Assembly: GCA_020637595.1 (NCBI GenBank) | Contig: JACKKE010000010.1 | Location: 1-64,000, forward strand | Length of the DNA stretch: 64,000 nt | Source: Rhodobacter sp. | GTDB taxonomy: Bacteria; Pseudomonadota; Alphaproteobacteria; Rhodobacterales; Rhodobacteraceae | Direction: 5' to 3' | Shown here: positions 54,395 to 62,978 of the stretch, one piece after another | Layout of the letters: the number at the start of each line of letters is the position of its first letter | How positions within the stretch are numbered: the stretch's first letter is position 1 | Translations under genes and position numbers: made by a program | The notes under the pieces: generated by a model | Database searches by the model: none | The model's input: the letters and a program-made list of their open reading frames with translations, nothing else | What the model was told of the DNA's origin: nothing

Positions 54395-54431
54395 GAATCA
54401 GCCTAGCCGGGCAGCTTTGGTTTTTCTTTGG
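54395..54431 (-). promoter_or_regulatory. composite activator site/promoter facing the GMC-Liv operon
   Basis: On the minus strand, CCAAAGAAAAACCAAAG (54431-54415) contains two direct CCAAAG boxes 11 bp apart, then nine bases, then TAGGCTGATTC (54405-54395), whose TAGGCT fits a -10 hexamer. The same arrangement occurs at 55955-55991 facing the P450 operon. SARP activators bind direct repeats with this spacing just upstream of -10, replacing the -35 contact. Confidence 0.7.
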
Positions 54432-54457
54432 CATTCTCCTTCGGGACAGATATCGTC

Positions 54458-54469
54458 GGCGGATCCGCC
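54458..54469. promoter_or_regulatory. 12-bp palindrome upstream of the MEDS/SARP gene
   Basis: GGCGGATCCGCC, a perfect palindrome 16 bp before the regulator's ATG. It is possibly an autoregulatory site or a small hairpin near its ribosome binding site. Confidence 0.3.
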
Positions 54470-54485
54470 ATCGGAGTCGCCCGCC

Positions 54486-55988
54486 ATGTCTGCTCCCTCG
54501 CCCGCTGCAAACGGCGAAACCAACGCCGCCCTGCTTTGCGCCTTTTCCGACCCCGACGGTCTGTCTGCCGCCCTGTCCCCTGCGCTTCAGGGGCAGAAAG
54601 CCGTGCTGATCACCGACCGCGAATCCCTGCTGACGGAATTCGCCCTCGCGGCGCGCCTGCCCTTTGCGGCAATCGGGCTGGACCATGTGCCGGTCGAGGC
54701 CGATGACGTCCTCGATGCCCTGCGCAGCACCTTGACGACGGTCCCCGGTGCCGGCGTGCTGATCGTCGATATGAGCTGGAGCATCTCGGCCGCGCTGGGT
54801 GCACGCAGCTTCGAAGGCTGGAGCCACATCGCGGAACGGATCGCCGCAAGACCCGGCATCGACGTGATCTCGCTCTATGACGTCGAACTGCTGGTCGAGG
54901 ATCAGCTGCAGGCCGCGTTCCGGGCGCATCAGCAATTCCTGGCCCCGTCCGGCCGGTATGAAAACCCCTATTGGCTGCCGACCGAGTTGCGCAACGAATC
55001 GACCCTCGACGAACAGCTCAGCTTCATGCTGGGCCGGATCGTCCCCGATTTCGCTGGCGGCACCCTGTTCAAAAGCTTCGACCGCCTCGCCGCGCGCGGG
55101 GCCTCTCCGAATTGGCTGGCGGCGCCGCGCCATGCGGTTGTCGGCGCCTCGGGCGTGCCGCGCTGGCATATCCACTGCCTCGGCCCGCTGCGGGTGCAGG
55201 TCGCCCCCGGGCAGCAGGTTGACTGGCACCTGCCCGGCGGTGCGCCGAAGAAGACCAAGACCCTGTTCGCCTATCTCCTGAACGCCGGTGACAAGGGGGT
55301 GCACGCCGACCAGATCGGCGAGTTGCTCTGGCAGGGCGAGGGGTCGGAGAAGACCAAGCGCGCGCGGTTGCACCATACCGTCGCAATGCTGCGCAAGACC
55401 TTGGGAAGCCAGGAAACCATCGAACGGTCGGGCGATTACTATCGGCTGATTGCGCCCGCAGGCAGTTGGCTGGACATCACCATCTTCGAGCAGCTGTGCC
55501 GCCGCGGCCTGTCGATGGCGCGGCACGGCAACAACGATGCGGCGCTCAGGCTCTACAACGAGGCCGAGCAGCTCTATGTCGGGGATCTGTTCGAGGATCT
55601 GCCCCACGAATACCTGGTGACCGAGACCGAGGACTGGATTCTGCCGCGCCGCATCTGGCTGCGCGAAATGGCGATCCGCGTCGAATACGACCATTCGAAA
55701 CTGCTGCGCCGCTATCGCCGCTATGCTGAGGCGCTGGACCATGCGCTCAAGGCCGTCACCCTCGATCCGACGAATGAATCGGCCAATGCCGAGGCAATGC
55801 GTGTGTTTCATGCGCAGGGCCGCACGGACGCCATGCACCGCCAGTTCCGCGCCTATCGCGCCGCCCTGTCGGCCATTGGCGAATCAGCGGAAGGCCTTGA
55901 AATCAGGGCAACTTATGACGAGTTGTGCCGGTCTCTGGATCGCCTCACACCGCACCAAAGAAAAACCAAAGAACTGGTCCTACGCTGA
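54486..55988 (+). CDS. transcriptional regulator with MEDS-like sensor and SARP/BTAD half
   Basis: 500 aa. Residues about 14-180 resemble the MEDS sensory domain of DcmR-type regulators (ALLCAFSDPDG start, GAGVLIVDMSWSISAA, DVISLYDVELLVEDQLQAAF). Residues about 235-330 form an OmpR-like winged helix (IHCLGPLRVQV, KKTKTLFAYLLNAG, RLHHTVAMLRKTLG), and about 345-490 are a TPR-like bacterial transcriptional activation domain (LYVGDLFEDLPHEYLVTETE, EALDHALKAVTLDP). SARP-type regulators are common in actinomycetes and unusual here. It is divergent from the GMC gene and precedes the P450 operon. Its last codons contain the direct-repeat site, and its stop codon overlaps the predicted -10 of the P450 promoter. 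Confidence 0.78.
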   Translation: MSAPSPAANGETNAALLCAFSDPDGLSAALSPALQGQKAVLITDRESLLTEFALAARLPFAAIGLDHVPVEADDVLDALRSTLTTVPGAGVLIVDMSWSISAALGARSFEGWSHIAERIAARPGIDVISLYDVELLVEDQLQAAFRAHQQFLAPSGRYENPYWLPTELRNESTLDEQLSFMLGRIVPDFAGGTLFKSFDRLAARGASPNWLAAPRHAVVGASGVPRWHIHCLGPLRVQVAPGQQVDWHLPGGAPKKTKTLFAYLLNAGDKGVHADQIGELLWQGEGSEKTKRARLHHTVAMLRKTLGSQETIERSGDYYRLIAPAGSWLDITIFEQLCRRGLSMARHGNNDAALRLYNEAEQLYVGDLFEDLPHEYLVTETEDWILPRRIWLREMAIRVEYDHSKLLRRYRRYAEALDHALKAVTLDPTNESANAEAMRVFHAQGRTDAMHRQFRAYRAALSAIGESAEGLEIRATYDELCRSLDRLTPHQRKTKELVLR

Positions 55989-55991
55989 TTC
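55955..55991 (+). promoter_or_regulatory. composite activator site/promoter facing the P450 operon
   Basis: CCAAAGAAAAACCAAAG (55955-55971), nine bases, then TACGCTGATTC (55981-55991). The match to the site at 54395-54431 is exact over 17 bp and 10 of 11 in the downstream block, with identical spacing and the same orientation relative to the gene served. It overlaps the 3' end of the regulator gene and lies about 57 bp upstream of the P450 ATG, counted from the motif end. Confidence 0.72.
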
Positions 55992-56047
55992 TCATCAGCC
56001 GCCCGCCCCTTTGGGACCACGGGTTCGGTCTATGGGAGGATACAGCC

Positions 56048-57298
56048 ATGAACGCGATCGACGGCATTCAGCCGGCGGGCAGCTTTGACCCGTTCGACCT
56101 GAACAAGCCCCACGCCCAGTGGAAGCAATTCCGCGAGGAAAGCCCGATTTTCTATCACGAGCCCTCGGGCTACTGGGTGGCGTCGCGCTATGACGACATC
56201 AAGCAGATCTTTGACGACTGGAAGTGCTTCAGCTCGGAGAACGCGCAGAAACCGATGCGCCCGATGTCCGAGGCCGGCCGCAAGATCCTGAAGGACGGGG
56301 GCTTTACCGCCTATTCCGGCCTGACCGCCCGCGTGCCCCCGGACCACACCCGGATCCGCAAGGTCGCGCAATCCTGCTTCGGTCCGCGCCGCTTCAAGTC
56401 GATCGAACCGCAGATCGAAGCGATCGTGAAGACCCACCTCGACAAGCTGGAAGAGGCCGGCCGCGACGGCAAGCCGGTGAACTTCTGGGAGATCGTCGCC
56501 TTTCCGGTGCCGGCCTATGTGCTGTTCACGCTGATGGGCATCCCGGATGCGGACGTGCCGAAAATCAAGCAATACGGCATGAGCCGGGGCAAGATGACCT
56601 GGTCGGACCTGTCGGACGAGGAAATGATCCCCGTCGCGCATGACATGGTCGCCTACTGGAAATACATCCACGACCTGCTGGACATGCGCCGCGCCAACCC
56701 GGGCGACGATTTCCCCTCGGACCTGCTGCGCCTGCAGTCCGAAGGCGCCGAGATCGAGGACGAGGAAATCGCCGGTGTCCTCTATTCCACGCTGTTCGCC
56801 GGGCACGAGACCACCTCGACTTTCATGGGCAACTATGTGCTGGCGATGATGGACAACCGCGACGCCTGGGACGCGATCAAGGCCAATGACAAGCTGATCC
56901 CGAACGCGGTTGAAGAAATGCTGCGCTATATGCCCTCGGTCGTCGGCTGGCGGCGCAAGGCGCGCTATGCGACCACGGTCGGCGGCGTCGATCTGCCCGA
57001 AGGGGCCGAGGTGCTGATGATCACCGGGTCCGCGAATCGCGACGAATCCCAGTTCCCCGACGGCGAGAAGCTGGACATCACCCGCGACAACGCCCGCACG
57101 CATCTGTCCTTCGGCTATGGCATCCACTACTGCCTGGGCTTCCAGCTGGCCAAGATGGAGGCGACGATCCTGCTGCGGCAGCTGTCGCAACGCTTCCCGA
57201 ACCTGCGCCTGGCACCCGGGTTCGAGGCCCATTACCACCGCAACATCACCTTCCGGGTTCCGACCTCGGTGATGGTCGAACTGGGTGACCCCGCATGA
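56048..57298 (+). CDS. cytochrome P450, CreJ-like by context
   Basis: 416 aa soluble bacterial P450. The I-helix oxygen-binding motif is LFAGHETTS, the ExxR is in EEMLRYMP (the EMLR tetrad), and the haem cysteine lies in FGYGIHYCLGFQLAKME. Class I electron supply fits the 2Fe-2S ferredoxin at the end of the operon. Placement directly before a two-subunit PEP-synthase-like kinase and with phosphohydrolases points to oxidation of an aryl phosphate, as CreJ does for cresyl phosphate; sequence alone does not prove the substrate. The ATG at 56048 follows GGGAGG. Its stop overlaps the next gene as ATGA. Confidence 0.88.
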   Translation: MNAIDGIQPAGSFDPFDLNKPHAQWKQFREESPIFYHEPSGYWVASRYDDIKQIFDDWKCFSSENAQKPMRPMSEAGRKILKDGGFTAYSGLTARVPPDHTRIRKVAQSCFGPRRFKSIEPQIEAIVKTHLDKLEEAGRDGKPVNFWEIVAFPVPAYVLFTLMGIPDADVPKIKQYGMSRGKMTWSDLSDEEMIPVAHDMVAYWKYIHDLLDMRRANPGDDFPSDLLRLQSEGAEIEDEEIAGVLYSTLFAGHETTSTFMGNYVLAMMDNRDAWDAIKANDKLIPNAVEEMLRYMPSVVGWRRKARYATTVGGVDLPEGAEVLMITGSANRDESQFPDGEKLDITRDNARTHLSFGYGIHYCLGFQLAKMEATILLRQLSQRFPNLRLAPGFEAHYHRNITFRVPTSVMVELGDPA

Positions 57299-58371
57299 GC
57301 ACCGACGGCAAGTATACCCTCGATTTCGGGTCCATCGGACGCGACGACCATGCCCGCGTCGGCGGCAAATGCTCGTCGCTGGGCGAGATGACGCAGGCCG
57401 GCGTGGCGGTGCCGCCCGGGTTCGCGGTGACCACCGACGCCTATGTGGCAATGGTTGACCACCACGGTCTGGCCGTCGAAATCGAGCGCCATCTGTCCGG
57501 GGTCGATCCCGACAGCATCGACTCGGTTGACCGCGCGGCGCAGGCGATCCGCATCCGCTTTCGCAGCCACAAGCTTCCGCCCGAAGTCGAGGCCGCGATC
57601 CGCACCGCCTATGCGGCGATGGGCGACGACATGCCGGTCGCGGTGCGCAGTTCGGCCACCGCCGAGGATCTGCCGGATGCCTCGTTCGCCGGCCAGCAGG
57701 ACACCTATCTGTGGGTGCGCGGCGCGGATGACGTGGTGGAGAAGGTCCGCGACTGCTGGGCCTCGCTGTTCACCACCCGCGCGGTGGCGTATCGCGAAAA
57801 GAACAAGATCCCGCATGCCGATGTGCACATGAGCGTCGGCGTGCAGAAGATGGTCAACGCCAAGGCCGCAGGCGTGGCGATGACACTGGACCCGGTCACC
57901 GGCGACCGGACCCGGATTGTCATCGACGCAAGCTGGGGTCTGGGCGAGATGGTGGTGTCCGGCGTCGTCACGCCCGACAACTTCACCGTCGAAAAGGTCT
58001 TGATGGAAATCCTGGATCGCAAGATTTCCGACAAGCACGTCGAACTGGTGGGCGATGCCGCTTTGGGAGAGGCGGTGGAGCGCGAGGTCGAGGAGCCTCG
58101 CCGCAAGGTGTCCTGCCTGTCCGACACCGAGGTGATCGCCGTGGCCACCCTGGCCAAGCGTCTGGAAAAGCAAAACAAATGCCCCCAGGACGTGGAATGG
58201 GCGATTGATGCCGACCTGCCCGAGGGGGAAAACCTTCTGGCGCTGCAAAGCCGGCCCGAGACCATCTGGTCGCAAAAGAAGAAAGAGGTGAAGCCCGCGC
58301 ATGCCTATGCCACCGGCATGATGGGGATCGTTCACACGCTCAACAACCCGTTCGGCGCCAAGAAGGCCTGA
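57295..58371 (+). CDS. ATP-binding subunit of a PEP-synthase-like dikinase (PpsB/CreHI-type)
   Basis: 358 aa consisting only of the N-terminal PEP synthase/PPDK ATP-grasp module. Recognisable stretches are GGKCSSLGEMTQAGVAVPPGFAVTT, VAVRSSATAEDLPDASFAGQQDTYL, ASLFTTRAVAYRE, DASWGLGEMVVSG and QDVEWAID followed by LLALQSRPET. No phosphohistidine or PEP-binding domain is present; these functions are in the next gene. Separate subunits of this type are known from phenylphosphate synthase (Thauera) and from the cresyl-phosphate synthase CreHI. The predicted role is to take phosphate from ATP for transfer to a phenolic hydroxyl. Confidence 0.87.
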   Translation: MSTDGKYTLDFGSIGRDDHARVGGKCSSLGEMTQAGVAVPPGFAVTTDAYVAMVDHHGLAVEIERHLSGVDPDSIDSVDRAAQAIRIRFRSHKLPPEVEAAIRTAYAAMGDDMPVAVRSSATAEDLPDASFAGQQDTYLWVRGADDVVEKVRDCWASLFTTRAVAYREKNKIPHADVHMSVGVQKMVNAKAAGVAMTLDPVTGDRTRIVIDASWGLGEMVVSGVVTPDNFTVEKVLMEILDRKISDKHVELVGDAALGEAVEREVEEPRRKVSCLSDTEVIAVATLAKRLEKQNKCPQDVEWAIDADLPEGENLLALQSRPETIWSQKKKEVKPAHAYATGMMGIVHTLNNPFGAKKA

Positions 58372-58408
58372 AACCCGAAACCCCGCCATTCTTAAGGGAG
58401 GAAATAGA

Positions 58409-60220
58409 ATGGACGCCCAGAAAAGCCTGTTCCCCAGTGCCTTCGAGGTCGAAACCCCGAAAGGGGCCGAAGGCTGGCAGGAACTCTATCCCTATTACAC
58501 GCATTTCCTGCCGGCGCGGCGCGCGCAGGACGACGCGACCTTCTGGTTCTGCAACTCGCAGCACTGGCCAACCCCGTTCCGGCCCTTCGACACGATCATG
58601 CTGGATTTCGCGATCAAGGGTCTGGGCCAGTATAACACCCGCCACCTGCTGGTGCCGCCGGCGAACGGCGTCGATTACCGGATTCTGAACGGCTACGTCT
58701 ATTTCTCGCCGGTCGCCGTCGCCCCCGAGAACATCGAGGGCCGGATCCCGCATTTCCTCGAACGCGCCGGGCACTATTACCAGAACTGGGGCGATCTCTA
58801 CGCCAACTGGAAAGAGAAGGTTCTGGGCAAGATCCGCGAACTCGAGGCGCTGAACTTCGAGGAACTGCCCGAGACCGTGCCGGTCGAATGGGTGCATGGC
58901 GGTGTCGGCCTCGACAACACCAACCAGCTCTTTGACCAATACGACAAGGCGATCGAGCTGGCCTACAAGGTCTGGCAATACCATTTCGAATTCCTGAACC
59001 TGGGCTATGCGGCCTATCTGGACTTCTTCGGCTTCGTCAAAGAGGCATTTCCGTCGATCCCCGACCAGGCCATCGCCAAGATGGTGCAGGGTGTCGATTC
59101 GGAACTGTTCCGCCCCGATGACGAGATCAAGAAGCTGGCCAAGCTGGCGGTGGAACTGGGCCTGACCGAGGCGCTGAAATCCGGCAGCGTCGACGAGGCG
59201 CTGGCGGCGGTGGCCAAACAGCCCGGCGGCGACACGTGGATCGCCCAGTGGGAAGGCGCCAAGGATCCGTGGTTCAACTTCACCAGCGGCAACGGCTTCT
59301 ATTCGACCGACAAATACTGGATCGACCATCTGGACATCCCGTTCGGCTATCTGCGCGATTACATCGAGCGCGTGCAGGCCGGCGAGGAGATCATGCGCCC
59401 GACCGCGAAACTGCTGGCCGAACGCGACCGCATCACCGCCGAATACCGCGACATGATGGATGACGAGGCGCAGGCGATCTTTGACGGCAAGCTGGGTCTG
59501 GCGCGCACCGTGTTCCCCTATGTCGAGGACCACAACTTCTATATCGAGCACTGGGCGCTGGGGGTGTTCTGGCGCAAGATGCGGCAGCTGTCGCAGCTGC
59601 TGCAGAGCCAGGGCTTCTGGGAGAACGAGGACGACATGTTCTTCCTCAACCGCAACGAGGTCCGCGACGTGCTGTGGGACTATTCGGCCGGTTGGGCGAT
59701 CGGCGTGCCCTATCGCGGCACCGCCGTCTGGCCGGGCGAGATCGCGCGCCGCCGCAAGATCTACGAGGCGCTGGCCGCGCAATCGCCGCTGCCCGCGCTG
59801 AACAACCCGCCCGAGGTCATCACCGAGCCCTTCACCATCATGCTGTGGGGTATCACCTCGGACGCCATCGACCGCTGGGTGAACGCCAGCGACGATGACG
59901 ACGCGCTCAAGGGCATGGCCGGCTCGCCCGGCGTGGTCGAGGGCGTGGCGCGGGTGCTGCGTTCGCCCGATCAGCTGGGTGAGTTGCAGAAAGGCGAGAT
60001 TCTGGTGACCCCGGTGACCGCGCCCAGCTGGGCCCCGGTGTTCGGCAAGATCGGCGCCGCGGTGACTGACATCGGCGGGATGATGAGCCACGCCGCCATC
60101 GTCTGCCGCGAATACGGCCTGCCCGCCGTGACCGGCACCGGCAATGCCAGCTCGCGGATCAAGACCGGCATGCGGCTGCGCGTCGACGGCAACGCCGGCA
60201 CCGTCACCATCCTCGACTGA
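58409..60220 (+). CDS. phosphotransfer/substrate subunit of the PEP-synthase-like dikinase (PpsA/CreHI-type)
   Basis: 603 aa. The C-terminal about 90 residues are the phosphohistidine domain of PEP-utilising enzymes, with the catalytic histidine in GGMMSHAAIVCREYGLPAVTG. The N-terminal about 500 residues form a helical domain rich in Trp and Tyr, probably the substrate-binding part, and lack the classical PEP/pyruvate barrel. Size and layout match the 70-kDa subunit of phenylphosphate synthase. Together with the previous subunit it should form an aryl phosphate from a phenol, using ATP. It starts 37 bp after its partner with GGGAGGA as ribosome binding site. Confidence 0.85.
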   Translation: MDAQKSLFPSAFEVETPKGAEGWQELYPYYTHFLPARRAQDDATFWFCNSQHWPTPFRPFDTIMLDFAIKGLGQYNTRHLLVPPANGVDYRILNGYVYFSPVAVAPENIEGRIPHFLERAGHYYQNWGDLYANWKEKVLGKIRELEALNFEELPETVPVEWVHGGVGLDNTNQLFDQYDKAIELAYKVWQYHFEFLNLGYAAYLDFFGFVKEAFPSIPDQAIAKMVQGVDSELFRPDDEIKKLAKLAVELGLTEALKSGSVDEALAAVAKQPGGDTWIAQWEGAKDPWFNFTSGNGFYSTDKYWIDHLDIPFGYLRDYIERVQAGEEIMRPTAKLLAERDRITAEYRDMMDDEAQAIFDGKLGLARTVFPYVEDHNFYIEHWALGVFWRKMRQLSQLLQSQGFWENEDDMFFLNRNEVRDVLWDYSAGWAIGVPYRGTAVWPGEIARRRKIYEALAAQSPLPALNNPPEVITEPFTIMLWGITSDAIDRWVNASDDDDALKGMAGSPGVVEGVARVLRSPDQLGELQKGEILVTPVTAPSWAPVFGKIGAAVTDIGGMMSHAAIVCREYGLPAVTGTGNASSRIKTGMRLRVDGNAGTVTILD

Positions 60221-60227
60221 GGCCAAC

Positions 60228-60254
60228 GGGGGCGCGGCCATCCCGCGCCCCCTT
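60228..60254 (+). terminator. stem-loop between the dikinase and first HD phosphohydrolase
   Basis: A perfect 10-bp stem GGGGGCGCGG/CCGCGCCCCC (60228-60237 with 60243-60252), 5-nt loop, then TTCCCC. The T-run is weak, so partial termination or mRNA processing is more likely than a full stop. Confidence 0.45.
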
Positions 60255-60274
60255 CCCCAAACCGGACCAGACCC

Positions 60275-60871
60275 ATGACCCTTGACCTGTCGCGCTACGA
60301 TCCGGTCTGGCGCGCCGCCGAACCCTACATGCGCGCCCGCAAGAACGATGTGCACATCCCGCTGTCCTTTGGCTGGTGCGTAAAACTGCTCGGGCATTTT
60401 CCGCAGGCCGACGCCGACGTCTGCCTGCTGGCGATCCTGCTGCATGACATCGGCTGGTGGGCGATCGACATGGAAGAAATCATCGAACAGGGGTTCCGGT
60501 CGGAAAACATCCTGCAATCCGATGTGCGCTATCGGCACGAGGCCGAGGGCGTGCGGCTGGGCACGCAGGTCTTGCGCGACACCGGTTGGTCCGAGGACAT
60601 CATCGCCCAGGTCTGCGAGATCATCGACGGCCATGACACCCGGCCCGACCCGCGCCACCTCAACGACCGCATCGTGCGCGACAGCGACAAGCTCTGGCGC
60701 TATGAGGTGACGGGCACCGCCGTCGCCAGCGACTGGTTCAACGAAACGCCCGCGCAGAACTGCGACCGCAACGAAAAGATCCTGCCGAAATTCGAAACCG
60801 AGCCGGGCCGCGCGATGGCAACCGCCGCGCTGGCCGAAACCCGCCGCGCGCTGATGGCGCATGTTCTCTGA
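60275..60871 (+). CDS. HD-domain phosphohydrolase 1 (CreD-like role)
   Basis: 198 aa. HD-superfamily metal residues are seen in NDVHIPLSF (His), LLHDIGWW (His-Asp), the RHEAEG and DGHDTRPDP region and the C-terminal DSDKLWR aspartate. HD proteins of this size are metal-dependent phosphatases. In this operon the obvious substrate is the oxidised aryl phosphate, i.e. release of a hydroxybenzoate after methyl oxidation. It is a clear paralogue of the protein encoded at 62319-62978. It is followed after 11 bp by the aldehyde dehydrogenase. Confidence 0.78.
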   Translation: MTLDLSRYDPVWRAAEPYMRARKNDVHIPLSFGWCVKLLGHFPQADADVCLLAILLHDIGWWAIDMEEIIEQGFRSENILQSDVRYRHEAEGVRLGTQVLRDTGWSEDIIAQVCEIIDGHDTRPDPRHLNDRIVRDSDKLWRYEVTGTAVASDWFNETPAQNCDRNEKILPKFETEPGRAMATAALAETRRALMAHVL

Positions 60872-60882
60872 GGGGGCACGAC

Positions 60883-62322
60883 ATGGACATGTTCATTGAC
60901 GGCGCCTGGGTGCCCTCGGCCTCGGGGGCGACGCAGCCGGTGACCGACCCGCGCCGCGGTGTGGCCTTCGATGCCGTGCCGCAGGGCAATGCGCAGGACG
61001 CCGATCGCGCGATCCGCTCGGCCGCCGCGGCCTTCGAGACCTGGCGCAAGGTGCCGATGGTCGAGCGCGTGCGCATCCAGAAGGCCTGCGCCCAGGCAAT
61101 GCGCGACAACGCCACGGCCGTCGGCGCGGCGCTGAACCGCGAACTCGGCCGCCCGCTACCGGCCTGCATCGCGGAAATCGCGCGCTCGGCCGACCTGCTG
61201 GATATCTACGCCGAAGAGGGGCTGCGCCTGCAGGCGACGATGTCGCTGGCCGCCGCGCCCGGTGAAAAGACCATCGTCACCCGCGACCCGGTCGGCGTGG
61301 TGGTGGCGATCACGCCCTTCAATTATCCGATCACCCTGCTGATGTTCAAACTGGGCGCCGCGCTGATCGCCGGTTGCACCGTGGTCGCCAAACCCGCCGC
61401 CGACACGCCCACCTCGACGCTGCTGCTGGCGGAGCTGTTCCATCAGGCTGGGCTGCCCAAGGGCTGCTTCAACGTCGTCACCGGCGCGGGGCGCGGCATC
61501 GGTGATGCGCTGATCAACCACCCCGTCCCGCGCAAGATCGCCTTTACCGGCGGCACTGCCGCGGGCAAGGCCATCGCCGCCGCCGCCACCGGCACGATGA
61601 AGCGCGTGACGCTGGAGCTGGGCGGGCAAAGCGCCTGCATCGTCTGCGCCGATGCCGATCTGGAAAAAGCCACCGACGCGATCACCCGCCACGGCTTCGC
61701 CAATTCGGGGCAGTTCTGCTACCGGGTGAACCGGGTCTATGTGGATCGCACGGTCTATGACGCCTTCCTGGACAGACTGGTCGCCAAGGTCGGCCGCTAT
61801 ACCCTGGCCCCGGCGGGCGGTGACGGCGATCTGGGCCCCCTGGTCAACGAAAAGATCTATTCCAACAGCGAGGTCCAGACCGAGGACGCGCGCGCCAAGG
61901 GGGCGCGGATTCTCTTGGGCGGCAAACGGGTCACCGGTCCCGGCTTTGACGACGGGTTCTATTTCCCGCCGACGATCATCGCCGACGCCACCCACGAGAT
62001 GCTGATCCTGACCGAGGAAACCTTTGGCCCGGTGCTGGGCGTCTGCCCGGTCGACAGCCCGTTCGAGGGGCTGGCCCACGCCAACAACAACCGCTATGGG
62101 CTGGCGGGCTTCGTCTTTGCCCGCGACCTCGCGCTGGGGCTGACGCTGTGCGAGGGGTTCGAGGCGGGCTCGATCTGGCTGAACGACATCCAGCGGTCCA
62201 GCCACTACGTCCCCTTCGGCGGCATGAAGGAAAGCGGCCTGGGGCGCGAGAAGGGGCGTTACGGAGTCGAGAGCTATCTCGAATACAAGACCATGTATCT
62301 GAGCTATGAGGTTCCGACGTGA
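60883..62322 (+). CDS. aldehyde dehydrogenase
   Basis: 479 aa NAD(P)-dependent aldehyde dehydrogenase. The conserved motifs are TPFNYPITLLMFKLG, a KPAADTP loop, FTGGTAAG, the general-base Glu in TLELGGQSA and the catalytic Cys in NSGQFCYRVNRV; EETFGPVLGV and FGGMKESGLGREKG complete the family. The predicted role is oxidation of a (phospho)benzaldehyde to the acid, the job of the aldehyde dehydrogenase in the Cre cluster. Its stop overlaps the GTG start of the second HD gene. Confidence 0.93.
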   Translation: MDMFIDGAWVPSASGATQPVTDPRRGVAFDAVPQGNAQDADRAIRSAAAAFETWRKVPMVERVRIQKACAQAMRDNATAVGAALNRELGRPLPACIAEIARSADLLDIYAEEGLRLQATMSLAAAPGEKTIVTRDPVGVVVAITPFNYPITLLMFKLGAALIAGCTVVAKPAADTPTSTLLLAELFHQAGLPKGCFNVVTGAGRGIGDALINHPVPRKIAFTGGTAAGKAIAAAATGTMKRVTLELGGQSACIVCADADLEKATDAITRHGFANSGQFCYRVNRVYVDRTVYDAFLDRLVAKVGRYTLAPAGGDGDLGPLVNEKIYSNSEVQTEDARAKGARILLGGKRVTGPGFDDGFYFPPTIIADATHEMLILTEETFGPVLGVCPVDSPFEGLAHANNNRYGLAGFVFARDLALGLTLCEGFEAGSIWLNDIQRSSHYVPFGGMKESGLGREKGRYGVESYLEYKTMYLSYEVPT

Positions 62323-62978
62323 CTGCTGCCGCCGACATCATCCTGCCCCGCGACCTGCCACTCTGGCACGACGCCCGCCCCTATCTGGACGTGCGCAATA
62401 ACGACGAACACACAATCGTCGCCTATGGCCTGGCACGCGCGCTGATCGCCCAGACCCCGGGCGCCGATGAATCGGTGGTCCTGCCGGCGGTCCTGTTGCA
62501 CGACGTCGGCTGGAAGATGATCCCGCAAGAGCTGCTGCTGCTGGCCATCGGTCGGCGGCCCAGCCGCCCCGATCTGGTCCGCGACCACGAGGTCCACGGC
62601 GTGCGCATCGCCCGCGAGATCCTGGAACGCCACCGCCCCAAGGGCGTCGATATCGAGGCCGTTCTGGACATCATCGACGGCCACGACACGGTGAAAGAGG
62701 CGAAAAGCCTCAACGACGCGGTGATGAAGGACGCGGACAAGGGCTGGCGCACCACCCCGCACGGCATGCGCACCATCGCTGGCTGGTATGGCGTGCCGGT
62801 CAGCGAAGTCCTGCACATGCTGCGCGAACGCTCGAACGCGCTGATGCTGACCCCGGCCGGCAAGGCCCTGGCCGAGGGCAACACCGCCGCCGTCGCCGCC
62901 GAGCAGCAGGTCGCGGCCTATCTGGGGCATGGCCCCGAGTTTCCCGATTTCCCCGACGCGGAGGACGTGACGTGGTGA
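62319..62978 (+). CDS. HD-domain phosphohydrolase 2 (CreD-like role)
   Basis: 219 aa, starting with GTG (GTGA overlap with the aldehyde dehydrogenase stop). HD motifs are NDEHTIVAYG, LLHDVGWKM, RDHEVHGVRIA, IIDGHDTVKEA and DADKGWR. It shares the overall pattern of the first HD protein, including the ARPYLDVRNNDEH opening (compare EPYMRARKNDVH), but has an acidic C-terminal tail (PEFPDFPDAEDV). Two paralogues in one operon may handle different aryl phosphates (positional isomers, or alcohol versus acid stage) or form a heteromer. Confidence 0.78.
   Translation: MTAAADIILPRDLPLWHDARPYLDVRNNDEHTIVAYGLARALIAQTPGADESVVLPAVLLHDVGWKMIPQELLLLAIGRRPSRPDLVRDHEVHGVRIAREILERHRPKGVDIEAVLDIIDGHDTVKEAKSLNDAVMKDADKGWRTTPHGMRTIAGWYGVPVSEVLHMLRERSNALMLTPAGKALAEGNTAAVAAEQQVAAYLGHGPEFPDFPDAEDVTW

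Noticed and set aside
57295..60220. Broken (frameshifted) phosphoenolpyruvate synthase gene
   Set aside because: Each half has its own start, ribosome binding site and intact domain ends, there is a 37-bp gap, and the second half lacks the PEP/pyruvate barrel. A split aryl-kinase fits better.
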